DNA from: Desulfobotulus pelophilus
GTDB taxonomy: Bacteria > Desulfobacterota > Desulfobacteria > Desulfobacterales > ASO4-4
Direction of reading: 5' to 3'
Assembly (NCBI RefSeq): GCF_026155325.1
Contig: NZ_JAPFPW010000021.1
Span: 1-50,876 of the forward strand
DNA length: 50,876 nt
Shown: positions 15,678-24,050 of the stretch, piece after piece
Layout of the letters: each line of letters begins with the position of its first letter
Position numbering within the stretch: the first letter of the stretch is position 1
The notes under the pieces: generated by a model
What the model saw: the letters and a program-made list of their open reading frames with translations, nothing else
What the model was told of the DNA's origin: nothing
The model's database searches: none
Program-made: the position numbers and the translations under genes

Positions 15678-17852
15678 ATGGAAGTGAAGGAAAAGGAAAT
15701 TCATTTAAAGGATTATCTGCGGGTTGTGATGAAAAGGAAAAAAATGATACTTCTTTTCTTTTTCATTACGGTGGTCACCGTAGTTCTGGGAACCATAGGC
15801 ACAACCCCCCTGTACAAGGCATCCGTTAAGCTGAAGGTGGAAAAAAATGATGCCAACCCCCTTTCCGCAAACTATGGATATTCCCGATATGATCCGGAGT
15901 TTCTGCAGACACAGACAGAAATTATCCGCTCCAAGGCCGTTGCCGAGAAGGTGGTGGCCTTTCTGGATCTTGAAAACACCTATGGCTCCTTTTTTCCGGA
16001 AATGGAAAATCCACCCTTTTCCCTGAGCGTGTTTGTGAAAGATCAGATCCGGATGGTGAAGGGGTGGCTGATCAGTTCGGAAGAGGAGGAAGGCGCTGCA
16101 CGGAACCTGCGGGCCCTTTATTTCGGGGAAGAAGCTTCCCCTGCCTCTGTCATTGCCGAAGCCTTGCGGGAGAATATTCGTGTGGCACCCGTAAAAATGA
16201 GTCGGGTGATAGATGTTTCCTATGCATCGGAACATTCTGTCTTTGCCGCTCTTGTGGTGAATTCCATTGCCAGGGCCTATATAGAGCGCGTTCTTGAAAT
16301 GAGAATGGAGAATATCGGGTATACGCTGGACTGGATGAAGAAAAAGGCAGAAGAGGAAAGGGGGCGGCTGGAAAAATCCGAAAGACGCCTGCAGGAATAT
16401 CTGAAAGATAATAATATTATAACCATAGAAGACCGTATTGCCATTATTCCTCAGAGAATCAACCAGCTGAGTGCCGAGTTGACCTCCCTTGAGTCCGAGC
16501 GGAAACGGCTGGCAACGGTTCTGGATATGATTGCCGCCACCTCTGCGGATATGCTGGAATCCATTCCTGTGGTAGCGGCCAATCCGAGATTTCAGGAAGT
16601 GAAGGCCAATCTTTTTACCAAGGAGCAGGAGATTCTGGAGGCCAGCCAGCAATATGGCCCGCGTCATCCCGTGATGATGCGGCTGGAAAAGGAGATTGCT
16701 GCACTGAAGGCCAATCGGGATCAGGAAGTAAGAATGATACTGCAAAAATTGAGAAACGAGTATCAGCTCACCCTGGCCAATGAAAAAAATCTGGAAGAAC
16801 AGTTTAAGCGAACCACGTCCGAAGCCATGAGGCTGAATGAGGCCTTTGGTCAGTATAAGATTCTGCAGAGGGAAGTGGAAACCAACAGCCAGCTCTATCA
16901 GGCCCTTGTGGCAAGAATAAAAGAGCAGACCATTACGGAGCAGATCCGCGATGTGGATGTATGGGTGATTGAAAATGCCGAAGTTCCGGAGCATCCCTTT
17001 AACCGGGGATTGAAAAAGAATTTTCTTCTGGCTCTGGTTCTCGGTGCCTTTGGCGGTATTGGGCTGGCTTTTTTTCTGGAGTATCTGGATAACCGAATCT
17101 CCCTTGCCGAAGATGCCGAAGAAAAAACAGGTCTCCCGGTTTTCGGTTCCATAGGCATGCTGACCGGTGATGAAATGGCCAGGCAGAAGGTTCTTATCGA
17201 AGCGCCCCATTCGGTGGAGGCGGAAGCCTATAAAGCCATTCGGGCCTCTCTTTTACTGGCTACCTCAAAGGGGCTTCCTTCATCCATCATGATTACAAGT
17301 TATACTTCCGGGGAAGGAAAAACCCTTACCTCTTCCAATCTGGCCGTTGCCATAGCCCTTTCCGGTAAACGAGTGCTGCTGGTGGACGCGGATATGAGAA
17401 AACCGAAATTGCATAAGGTGTTTAACCTCAGCAATGAGAAAGGGTTTTCCGGTATTCTTGCTGGTGAAGACTGTAAGAAAGGTTTTATTGTGAATACCGG
17501 TGTGGAAAACCTCTATGTCATTCCTTCCGGTAAAAAACCAGTGAATCCATCGGAACTCATTTCCTCGGATCTGGTAAAAGATATGGTTGCCGCTTTTGAA
17601 AAGAATTTTGATGTGGTCATTTTCGATGCTCCGCCGGTGGGACTGGTCTCTGATCCCATTGTGCTGGGGCAGAGGGTGGAATCCATTCTTCTTGTAACGA
17701 GGTCTGAGGTTACAAAGTATGATGATGTGAAAACCTGTATCCGGAAGCTGGGCGGTCTGGAAACCAGGATACTGGGGCAGATTGTGAATGCCGTGGACCT
17801 GAAGAAGCAGGGGTACTCGGAGAGTTATTACTATTCAGAATACTACAAATGA
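15678..17852 (+). CDS. Wzc-like chain-length regulator and tyrosine autokinase
   Basis: The protein has 724 residues. An N-terminal Wzz domain with a first membrane helix (residues 23-43) is followed by a long periplasmic coiled-coil region (about 200-420), the G-rich segment before the second helix near 448-468, and a cytoplasmic BY-kinase domain. The kinase shows Walker A (TSGEGKTLTSSN, about 541-552), Walker A' (VLLVDADMRKPK, about 563) and Walker B (VVIFDAPPVG, about 645). The C-terminus YSESYYYSEYYK is the tyrosine cluster that is autophosphorylated in trans. Cycles of phosphorylation control polymer length and export through the OPX protein. The stop codon overlaps the phosphatase gene that follows (ATGA), as expected for a kinase/phosphatase pair. 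Confidence 0.93.
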   Translation: MEVKEKEIHLKDYLRVVMKRKKMILLFFFITVVTVVLGTIGTTPLYKASVKLKVEKNDANPLSANYGYSRYDPEFLQTQTEIIRSKAVAEKVVAFLDLENTYGSFFPEMENPPFSLSVFVKDQIRMVKGWLISSEEEEGAARNLRALYFGEEASPASVIAEALRENIRVAPVKMSRVIDVSYASEHSVFAALVVNSIARAYIERVLEMRMENIGYTLDWMKKKAEEERGRLEKSERRLQEYLKDNNIITIEDRIAIIPQRINQLSAELTSLESERKRLATVLDMIAATSADMLESIPVVAANPRFQEVKANLFTKEQEILEASQQYGPRHPVMMRLEKEIAALKANRDQEVRMILQKLRNEYQLTLANEKNLEEQFKRTTSEAMRLNEAFGQYKILQREVETNSQLYQALVARIKEQTITEQIRDVDVWVIENAEVPEHPFNRGLKKNFLLALVLGAFGGIGLAFFLEYLDNRISLAEDAEEKTGLPVFGSIGMLTGDEMARQKVLIEAPHSVEAEAYKAIRASLLLATSKGLPSSIMITSYTSGEGKTLTSSNLAVAIALSGKRVLLVDADMRKPKLHKVFNLSNEKGFSGILAGEDCKKGFIVNTGVENLYVIPSGKKPVNPSELISSDLVKDMVAAFEKNFDVVIFDAPPVGLVSDPIVLGQRVESILLVTRSEVTKYDDVKTCIRKLGGLETRILGQIVNAVDLKKQGYSESYYYSEYYK

Positions 17853-18532
17853 TTGATATACACTGCCACATACTGCCCGGTCTGGATGATGGCGCAAAAG
17901 ATATGGCAACGGCCATTGAAATGGCTGCCATTGCCGTCCGTGACGGGATAGATACGGTGATTGCAACGCCCCATGTGAACCCTTCCCTTTCTCTGGAGAA
18001 GATCCATGGGGCGGTTGCAGGCCTGCAGCAGGTTCTGGATGGGGAGGGGATTCCCCTGAAGCTGCTGTCCGGCGGAGAAGTTCCCTTTGGTCTGCTGAGA
18101 GAAGAAAAAAGCCCTCTGACTCTGGGGGAATCCAATGCCATTCTGGTGGAGTTTTTGCCGGATTTTATACCTGACGATGCAGAAGATGTACTGATGGGTC
18201 TGATTCGCCGTGGTTATGTCATCATTATAGCCCATCCGGAACGAAACAGGGTCTTCATGCGCCATCCGGATACCTTGAACCGTCTTCTGGTTCCTGGCGT
18301 TTTCCTTCAGGTAACGGCCATGGGATTCAAGGGAAGTTTTGGGCCGGATGTGAGCATATTCGCCCATACCCTGCTTAAAAAGGGGATGATCCGTTTTATT
18401 GCATCCGATGCCCATGATACGGCGTTTCGGAGGCCGGAATTTTCCTGGCTTCTTTCTTCTGCCAGTAAGAAAAAATACAGGCAAGCCCTGTATGCAATCA
18501 TTCACCATCATCCGGAGACGATGTTCTGCTGA
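17849..18532 (+). CDS. CpsB/CapC-type PHP-fold tyrosine-protein phosphatase
   Basis: The protein has 227 residues. The PHP metal-binding motifs are visible: MIDIHCHILPGLDDGAKD at the N-terminus (H-x-H), VIATPHVNPS near residue 48, IIIAHPERNRVF near 128 and IASDAHDT near 190. Members of this family remove phosphate from the tyrosine tail of Wzc/CpsD-like kinases. It overlaps the kinase gene by four bases and its own stop overlaps the next start (TGATG), so the three proteins are translationally coupled. It acts in the cytoplasm. Confidence 0.92.
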   Translation: MIDIHCHILPGLDDGAKDMATAIEMAAIAVRDGIDTVIATPHVNPSLSLEKIHGAVAGLQQVLDGEGIPLKLLSGGEVPFGLLREEKSPLTLGESNAILVEFLPDFIPDDAEDVLMGLIRRGYVIIIAHPERNRVFMRHPDTLNRLLVPGVFLQVTAMGFKGSFGPDVSIFAHTLLKKGMIRFIASDAHDTAFRRPEFSWLLSSASKKKYRQALYAIIHHHPETMFC

Positions 18533-20892
18533 TGCAAGCTGCCCGTACAAGAGCCTGGTTTTTCTATATGCTCTCCCTCATGTTTGCCCCTCTGGCCTTC
18601 GGAACCACCGAAGAGTGGTCTTTTTTTCTGCTGCTGCTGTTTCTGGGGCTTTCTTTTGTTCTGTATATGGTTGCCATATGGAAGGAAACGGGTACTTTAT
18701 ACCGGGTACCGGGTACCCGGTTCTTTGCTCTGGGCTTTCTGTATGTTGCGCTGCAGCTTCTGCCCATGCCCGAAGGGGTGCTGCGACTTCTTTCGCCTTC
18801 CGCATCGGATATCTGGTGGGGGCAGCTGGGGGAAGATATTTCCGGAACTATGGGAACCCTTTCCCTGCACATCCATGGAGGCTGGATCACCCTATCCCTG
18901 CTGACAGCTTTTTTTCTTGTTTATTTTCTTACCATTCAGTTCTGTGCCGACTACAAAACCCTGAAAAAGACCCTGCACATTCTGGCTGTCTTTGCCGGTC
19001 TTCTTGCCATTTCCACCATTTTTCAGGCCTTGTTTACCAAAGACACCGCTTTATGGTTTCGACAGGTGGAGCGCCATTCCATGGTGTTTGGTCCTTACGT
19101 GAACCATAACCACTATGCCGGTCTCATGGAAATGCTGCTGCCTCTGGTTCTGGCACTGTATCTTCTCCATAAGCCGAGCTTTGATCAGCTTTCCCTGCGC
19201 GAAAAAATCATTCTTTTTTTTGAAGGGGAAAGGGCTCATATTTATATTTTATACCTGTTTTTTGCGGTTATGATCATGCTGTCCGTATTCATGAGCCTTT
19301 CCCGTACAGGTATTGCCGCCATGCTGGCATCCCTTTGTCTTTTTGCCATACTGATAGGGAGAGTGGGCGGAAGAAAAAAGCATGCGGCGGGGTCTGTGAT
19401 GTTTCTTTTTGCCGCCATGATGATAACCCTTTCCTGGTATGGATGGCAGAGTTTGGATGTGCGTTTTGGAAAGGGTATCGCCCAGTTTCAAAATGATCAT
19501 TTCTGCCGGATGAATTTTTGGGTTGATGCGGTGAGTATCTGGAAGGATTTTTTCCTTACCGGAAGTGGAGCGGGTAGTTTTCGTGAAGTTCATCCGGCCT
19601 ATCAGTCCTATGTCTCCAGTGTTCTGGCCGGTTATGTCCACAACGATTATCTGGAGCTTTTGTCTGATACGGGTCTTGTGGGCTTTGGACTTTTCTTCTG
19701 TTTTCTGTTGTCTGTTCTGCGGAGCATTGTCAAAAAACTGCGCACCCGCAAAGAACCGTATGCTGGGATGGGAGTGGCGGCGGTGCTGACCGGTGTTGTG
19801 GCCATGGCCATTCACAGCGTGATGGATTTTAATCTGCAGATACCAGCCAATGGTTTGATCTTTATGGTACTGCTGGGCTTGGGTGTTTCCTTTTCCCACA
19901 CAAGGTTCCAAAGACGCCTTATACCCAGTTATCTTGCAAAATCAGACGGTCCCTATGCCGTATGGCTTCCCCTTGTGTTTTTTGTGCTGCTATGGACCCC
20001 CGCTGTTCTCTTCAGTGGCAGCTCTGCCATGGCCAGGGCCTTTGCCTCTGGCCTGCCTGCCGAAAAGGTCACAACCGGTCTTTCGGCCGAGGTTCTGCAA
20101 CGATATGCCATCTCTGCCGGGAAAGCGGCTTCGTTTAATCCTGTTTCGGCGGATTATGCGGTTGCCATGGGGGATGTGTATTTTTTCACCGGTGATTTTT
20201 CCGCTGCAGGAAGGGAGTATGCCCGCGCCATCAGGCTGCAGCCCCTTTCCGGAGATCTTGTGCAGAAACTGGGGCTTGTGGAGTATTCGGCGGGAAACAG
20301 GGAAAAGGGAGAAAAGCTTCTGGAACTGGGGCTTGTGTTTCGCCCAATGGATGTTGCCATGTACCGCAGGCTGGCAGCTTTTTATCTGGAAACAGGGGAA
20401 AAGGAGAAAGCGCTGGCAGCCATTGCCCGTGGCATTACCATGCGTCCGGGCAGTACCGGATCCTTTCTGGAAATTATGTGGAGGGCTGGCTTGAGTTTTA
20501 CGGATATGGGCAGGGCCATGCCGGATCTTTCCGAGGCATGGTTTCGTTATTATGCCTTTCTCCATGGCAAAGGTTACAGAACGGCTTATCTTACGGAGCT
20601 TCTTGAAAAAGGGTTCCGTGCCGCGCGGTCTGAAGAGCGCCCCCACAGAAATCTGTATTCCCGGCTTTCTGCCCTGTATCTGGAAGGCGGCAGAGGAGAT
20701 GATGCCTTTTATGTCATTGAGGAAGGGGTGCGGCTCTACCCGGAAGATCCCTGGATACTGTATCAGGCAGGTCTTGTCTGTGAACGCCTGCATCTGTATG
20801 CGCGGGCAAGGGAGTATTACCAGAGAGCTTTGAACATACGGCCCGCCATGACACAACCCATGCAGAGACTGGAGCGTTTGCGGGATACCTGA
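18532..20892 (+). CDS. O-antigen ligase/Wzy-like polymerase fused to TPR repeats
   Basis: The protein has 786 residues. The first 480 or so hold about a dozen hydrophobic segments. Between them lies the Wzy_C/ligase-type periplasmic loop, with LSRTGIAAMLASLCLF and the conserved YVHNDYLELLSDTGLVGFG (His plus acidic residues, about residues 367-385). The C-terminal 230 residues are soluble and carry TPR-like repeats, for example AMGDVYFFTGDFSAAGREYA, QKLGLVEYSAGNREKGEKLL and YQAGLVCERLHLYARAREYY. The protein probably polymerises or ligates the lipid-linked repeat units in the periplasm, and the TPR part may dock partners. Such fusions are common in deltaproteobacterial exopolysaccharide loci. 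It is the last gene of the operon and faces the minus-strand operon without a clear terminator between them. Confidence 0.85.
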   Translation: MQAARTRAWFFYMLSLMFAPLAFGTTEEWSFFLLLLFLGLSFVLYMVAIWKETGTLYRVPGTRFFALGFLYVALQLLPMPEGVLRLLSPSASDIWWGQLGEDISGTMGTLSLHIHGGWITLSLLTAFFLVYFLTIQFCADYKTLKKTLHILAVFAGLLAISTIFQALFTKDTALWFRQVERHSMVFGPYVNHNHYAGLMEMLLPLVLALYLLHKPSFDQLSLREKIILFFEGERAHIYILYLFFAVMIMLSVFMSLSRTGIAAMLASLCLFAILIGRVGGRKKHAAGSVMFLFAAMMITLSWYGWQSLDVRFGKGIAQFQNDHFCRMNFWVDAVSIWKDFFLTGSGAGSFREVHPAYQSYVSSVLAGYVHNDYLELLSDTGLVGFGLFFCFLLSVLRSIVKKLRTRKEPYAGMGVAAVLTGVVAMAIHSVMDFNLQIPANGLIFMVLLGLGVSFSHTRFQRRLIPSYLAKSDGPYAVWLPLVFFVLLWTPAVLFSGSSAMARAFASGLPAEKVTTGLSAEVLQRYAISAGKAASFNPVSADYAVAMGDVYFFTGDFSAAGREYARAIRLQPLSGDLVQKLGLVEYSAGNREKGEKLLELGLVFRPMDVAMYRRLAAFYLETGEKEKALAAIARGITMRPGSTGSFLEIMWRAGLSFTDMGRAMPDLSEAWFRYYAFLHGKGYRTAYLTELLEKGFRAARSEERPHRNLYSRLSALYLEGGRGDDAFYVIEEGVRLYPEDPWILYQAGLVCERLHLYARAREYYQRALNIRPAMTQPMQRLERLRDT

Positions 20893-20923
20893 AAACGCAG
20901 TACGAAGAAAATGGGGTGGAAAC

Positions 20924-21508
20924 CTAGTTTCCGAGATGCCTTTCCGCAAACTGGGCCAGTACTTCGTGAATTCTTTCCGGCGGGCTGATATCAAAAAAAT
21001 TCTCCACCACAACATGGCCGATTTCATGGGCCAGGATGGTGATATTCAGCCTGTCTGGAGAAATATATACCGTATTGAGCTGGGGAGAGTAAAAAGCCGT
21101 GAAGTTTCTCTGGCTCCTGTAAAGGGTCTGGTAAGTATCCATAACCTCTTTTTGATTCGCCAGCAGATAGATATTGTATCTCATCTGGTCCGGGTACATG
21201 TCCAGCACGCTCTGAACCCTATGGGTGATGAGGTCCACTTTGGCCTTGACCTCTTCCATTGTGCTGCCGTCTGTCTGGGGCATGTGAAACCTCAGGCGAC
21301 CGAGGTTGATGCGTCTGTTGAACCGTTCCAGTGTTTCCATATCCTGGTAGATGATATTGGCATAGGCTGTTTTCAGCTCATAGGCCAGGGTGCGGGGAGC
21401 CGTTATCCAAAAGAAGCAGGGGCTGAGCAGGAAAATGAAAAAAAGCAAACCCCGTTTTCTTTCCGCAAAAGGCGGGTGGCCGTATGTCAGGTAAGCATCT
21501 GTGTGCAT
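20924..21508 (-). CDS. Membrane-anchored HEIGH zinc metallopeptidase-like protein
   Basis: The protein has 194 residues from the ATG at 21508; the longer in-frame start at 21553 overlaps the upstream gene. A hydrophobic segment (LLFFIFLLSPCFFWI, about residues 19-33) ends near APRTLAYE and is a signal anchor or signal peptide. The C-terminal part holds SPQLNTVYISPDRLN and ILAHEIGHVVVENFFD, a complete HExxH zinc-binding motif. EVLAQFAERHL about 20 residues later could supply a gluzincin-type third ligand. The product is predicted in the periplasm. It is the last gene of a three-gene minus-strand operon with a HAMP protein and a SurA-N-like protein. Substrate unknown; control of envelope or exopolysaccharide proteins is only a guess. 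Confidence 0.65.
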   Translation of the reverse strand: MHTDAYLTYGHPPFAERKRGLLFFIFLLSPCFFWITAPRTLAYELKTAYANIIYQDMETLERFNRRINLGRLRFHMPQTDGSTMEEVKAKVDLITHRVQSVLDMYPDQMRYNIYLLANQKEVMDTYQTLYRSQRNFTAFYSPQLNTVYISPDRLNITILAHEIGHVVVENFFDISPPERIHEVLAQFAERHLGN

Positions 21509-21524
21509 AAAGGTCTTTCGTCCT

Positions 21525-22112
21525 TCATTGGAGAGGCCCTGGATCCTGTGCATGAAAAGCCTGTAGGATGGTTTCCACTTCTTTGTTTTTGTCCATAAGA
21601 GCAGCCTTATCTTCTTTGTTCAGCGGCATGGCCTGTATGCGTTCTTCCATTTCTCTGTTATGTTTTCTCAGGTCGTCCTGCCTCTCTGCGATGAGAATGG
21701 AAAGGGCTGTCACCTGCCGGGCAATGGGCTTTAATTCGTCATATTGCCGTAAAATGGTTTTTCTGCCAAAGGAGCCTGCAAGCATTTCGCTGAGGGATTT
21801 TTCGATTCTGTAGGCAGGCCCGGCAACCCTGTGAGTCATGAGGATGGAAAAAAGAAAAAGAAGAAAACCGCCAATGGTAACAACAATCCAGCCGGATCCA
21901 AGCATTCTGCTCAGAAGTATATGGGGCGTGCTACCCACGCTGATCTCATTGTTGGCATAGACTATGGTGGTTGTGTTCATGGACATAAAACTGAAAAGAC
22001 AGGAAAAAACAAGAAGACTCAGGCAAAAGAGAATGAAGTAGGAAAAAATATATTTGGGTTGGGATGTCTGCGCCAGTATGTACGTTCGCCTTTTGTGTCC
22101 TGTAACGGCCAT
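21525..22112 (-). CDS. Two-helix membrane protein with HAMP domain, no output domain
   Basis: The protein has 195 residues. Two membrane helices (about residues 22-44 and 73-92) flank a short periplasmic loop. A HAMP domain follows: THRVAGPAYRIEKSLSEM holds the conserved proline, and a second amphipathic helix follows after RQYDELKPI. The rest is charged coiled coil (RQDDLRKHNREMEERIQA and so on). No kinase, cyclase or chemotaxis output domain is present, so it probably passes a signal by protein contact. AAGGTGA precedes the ATG and the gene lies 15 bases from the upstream gene and 16 from the downstream one. Similar proteins occur in sulfate reducers but I know of no assigned function. Confidence 0.6.
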   Translation of the reverse strand: MAVTGHKRRTYILAQTSQPKYIFSYFILFCLSLLVFSCLFSFMSMNTTTIVYANNEISVGSTPHILLSRMLGSGWIVVTIGGFLLFLFSILMTHRVAGPAYRIEKSLSEMLAGSFGRKTILRQYDELKPIARQVTALSILIAERQDDLRKHNREMEERIQAMPLNKEDKAALMDKNKEVETILQAFHAQDPGPLQ

Positions 22113-22127
22113 GGTTCACCTTTTTCC

Positions 22128-22817
22128 TTACTCTGAAATGATAATGGAAGCTCTGGCTTTGAGATCGTCAATCCATGCGTCCCAGAGCTGTCTGTTTTTC
22201 ATATCCTCCATCTTCATGAAAAGATCCTGCTGGTGGAGGCCTTTTGTCATCTCTGCCTTGCTGTCCGTGAGGGTATAGAGCAGGCTGTGGTTTCCGTCCG
22301 GATCTTCCTGCTGAACTTTTCTTTCCGGAGAGTTGAGAATGCGGTATTGAAGATGGCTGGGTAAAAAGAGGAACGGTTGTGCAGCAGGAGATATGGCCGG
22401 GTTATCCGGGCTTGTGATGAGCACTTCCTTGTCGGCCGATGCCATAAAGCTGCTAAGAATAGGGTCCGGAATCTGGATGGAGGCGAATTCTTCATATTTT
22501 ATTTCCATGAGGAGCTGGACAAGATTTTTTTCATAAAAGTTTTTAACCGTTACGGCAAAGGCATCGTTCTGGTGCAGTTTTTTTTTCATGGCGCTCTGCA
22601 CCAGAAGTTCCGTTTCTATGAACTGCTCCATAAAAGCCCTGTCCGAAAGGTAGTAGGGTTTGTGCTTTCGGGCTTTTTCATAAACATCATGGGAAATTTT
22701 TTTTCCATTGATGACGATAAAGGGATCGGATACGCTGGGTTTTTCATAAAAAAGGAAAAAAGCACTTACGGCAGAAAAAAGGATGACAATAAGATGGATG
22801 GAGACAATATGTTTCAT
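22128..22817 (-). CDS. SurA-N-like periplasmic protein
   Basis: The protein has 229 residues. An N-terminal hydrophobic helix (residues 4-23) acts as a signal anchor. Next comes FIVINGKKISHDVYEKA and FMEQFIETELLVQSAMKKKL, the pattern of the N-terminal chaperone domain of SurA/PpiD-type proteins. No parvulin domain follows; the C-terminal half is short and non-conserved. It may be a periplasmic chaperone for the membrane proteins encoded downstream. A good sigma-70 promoter is visible upstream, and the gene is divergent from galE. Confidence 0.5.
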   Translation of the reverse strand: MKHIVSIHLIVILFSAVSAFFLFYEKPSVSDPFIVINGKKISHDVYEKARKHKPYYLSDRAFMEQFIETELLVQSAMKKKLHQNDAFAVTVKNFYEKNLVQLLMEIKYEEFASIQIPDPILSSFMASADKEVLITSPDNPAISPAAQPFLFLPSHLQYRILNSPERKVQQEDPDGNHSLLYTLTDSKAEMTKGLHQQDLFMKMEDMKNRQLWDAWIDDLKARASIIISE

Positions 22818-22873
22818 CTTTCCCTGCTTTCATCATTTTTCAGGTTGGACAATTTGTATGAAAAGTAACAGTA

Positions 22874-22902
22874 TTTATAAAACAAAAGTCTTGAATGCAC
22901 AA
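22874..22902 (-). promoter_or_regulatory. Sigma-70 promoter of the SurA-like/HAMP/HEIGH operon
   Basis: On the minus strand TTGTGC (22902-22897) is followed after 17 bases by TATAAA (22879-22874). The start point would fall near 22867, leaving a leader of about 50 bases before the ATG at 22817. Confidence 0.55.
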
Positions 22903-22962
22903 GAAAGAGTTGGCCGGAGATATTTTTTTGGCCGTACGTGTACCCTTATAACGACAGGTTGA

Positions 22963-23982
22963 ATGATGACAATACTGATAACGGGTGGTGCCGGTTATAT
23001 CGGTACCCACACATGTGTGGAACTTCTTCTTGCAGGCATTCATGTTGTGGTGGTGGATAACCTTGCCAATGCAAGCAGGGAAGCTCTTTCCCGAGTGGAA
23101 AGCATTACGGGTAAGGATGTTGATTTTGTCTACGGAGATGTGCGGGATAAAAAGATGCTGCAGCAGGTTTTTCGGGACCATGCCGTGCAGTCCGTGATTC
23201 ATTTTGCAGGGCACAAGGCTGTGGGAGAATCCACGGAGCGTCCGCTGATGTATTATGATAATAACGTTGGTGGCACCCTGTCTCTGCTGGAGGTGATGAT
23301 GGCAGAAGGGGTGAAGAATATGGTTTTCAGTTCTTCCGCTACCGTGTATGGAGATCCCCGGACCGTTCCCATCAGGGAGGATTTCCCCTTGATGCCTTAT
23401 AATCCTTACGGAAAAACCAAAAGGGTTGTGGAAATGGTGCTGGAGGATGTGCATGCAGCCGATCCAACCTGGAATATTGCCCTGCTGCGATACTTTAATC
23501 CCGTAGGAGCTCATGAAAGCGGGCTGATCGGTGAAGACCCCAGAGGCATTCCCAACAACCTTACACCTTATATAACGCAGGTTGCCGTGGGGAAGCTGGA
23601 AAAACTGGCTGTTTTTGGCAATGATTATCCCACTCCGGACGGAACGGGAGTAAGGGATTATATTCATGTAAAGGATCTGGCAAAAGGCCATGTGAAAGCC
23701 ATCGAAAAACTGCAGGGAAAACCGGGCTTTTTTGCATGCAATCTTGGTACGGGTCAGGGTTACTCTGTGCTGGAGGTATTGGCGGCTTTTGAAAAGGCCT
23801 GCCAAAGGCCCATTCCCTATGAGGTGAAGGCGAGAAGGCCCGGTGATATTGCCATGTGCTATGCAGACACCACCTTTGCCAGAGATTTTCTGGATTGGGA
23901 GGCGGGTTTTGGCATAGAAGAAATGGCGGCCCATGCCTGGAACTGGCAGAAACAGAATCCGGGAGGCTACGGTGCACAGTAA
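22963..23982 (+). CDS. galE: UDP-glucose 4-epimerase
   Basis: The protein has 339 residues. The extended short-chain dehydrogenase fold shows ILITGGAGYIGTHTCVELL at the N-terminus (NAD binding), VIHFAGHKAVGESTERPL, the catalytic serine region VFSSSATVYGDP, the YNPYGKTK motif (Y-x3-K), and YFNPVGAHESGLIGEDP, which is typical of true GalE. GVRDYIHVKDLAKGH also fits. It interconverts UDP-Glc and UDP-Gal and thus supplies galactose units to the glycans. Two adjacent ATG codons (22963, 22966) could serve as start; AGGTTGA lies just ahead. It is followed by a U32-family gene. Confidence 0.94.
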   Translation: MMTILITGGAGYIGTHTCVELLLAGIHVVVVDNLANASREALSRVESITGKDVDFVYGDVRDKKMLQQVFRDHAVQSVIHFAGHKAVGESTERPLMYYDNNVGGTLSLLEVMMAEGVKNMVFSSSATVYGDPRTVPIREDFPLMPYNPYGKTKRVVEMVLEDVHAADPTWNIALLRYFNPVGAHESGLIGEDPRGIPNNLTPYITQVAVGKLEKLAVFGNDYPTPDGTGVRDYIHVKDLAKGHVKAIEKLQGKPGFFACNLGTGQGYSVLEVLAAFEKACQRPIPYEVKARRPGDIAMCYADTTFARDFLDWEAGFGIEEMAAHAWNWQKQNPGGYGAQ

Positions 23983-24050
23983 AGGGTTTTCCTTTCCGGT
24001 GTCTCCGTGAAACAGGAATTTTGTGTGACCTTTGGTCCTGAAAGATAAAA

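Noticed and set aside
15705-17210. A 501-codon minus-strand ORF
   Set aside because: It lies wholly antisense to the wzc-like gene, is rich in His, Gln and Pro as typical shadow frames are, and has no family motif.
18708-18721. A 14-base perfect palindrome ACCGGGTACCCGGT with an extra repeat half before it
   Set aside because: It lies inside the polymerase coding region and probably arises from Gly/Thr/Arg codons; no regulator near it was found.
20893-20923. GGAAAC-CTA-GTTTCC hairpin between the convergent operons
   Set aside because: The stem is six base pairs, the loop is three and there is no T run, so it is not a convincing terminator.
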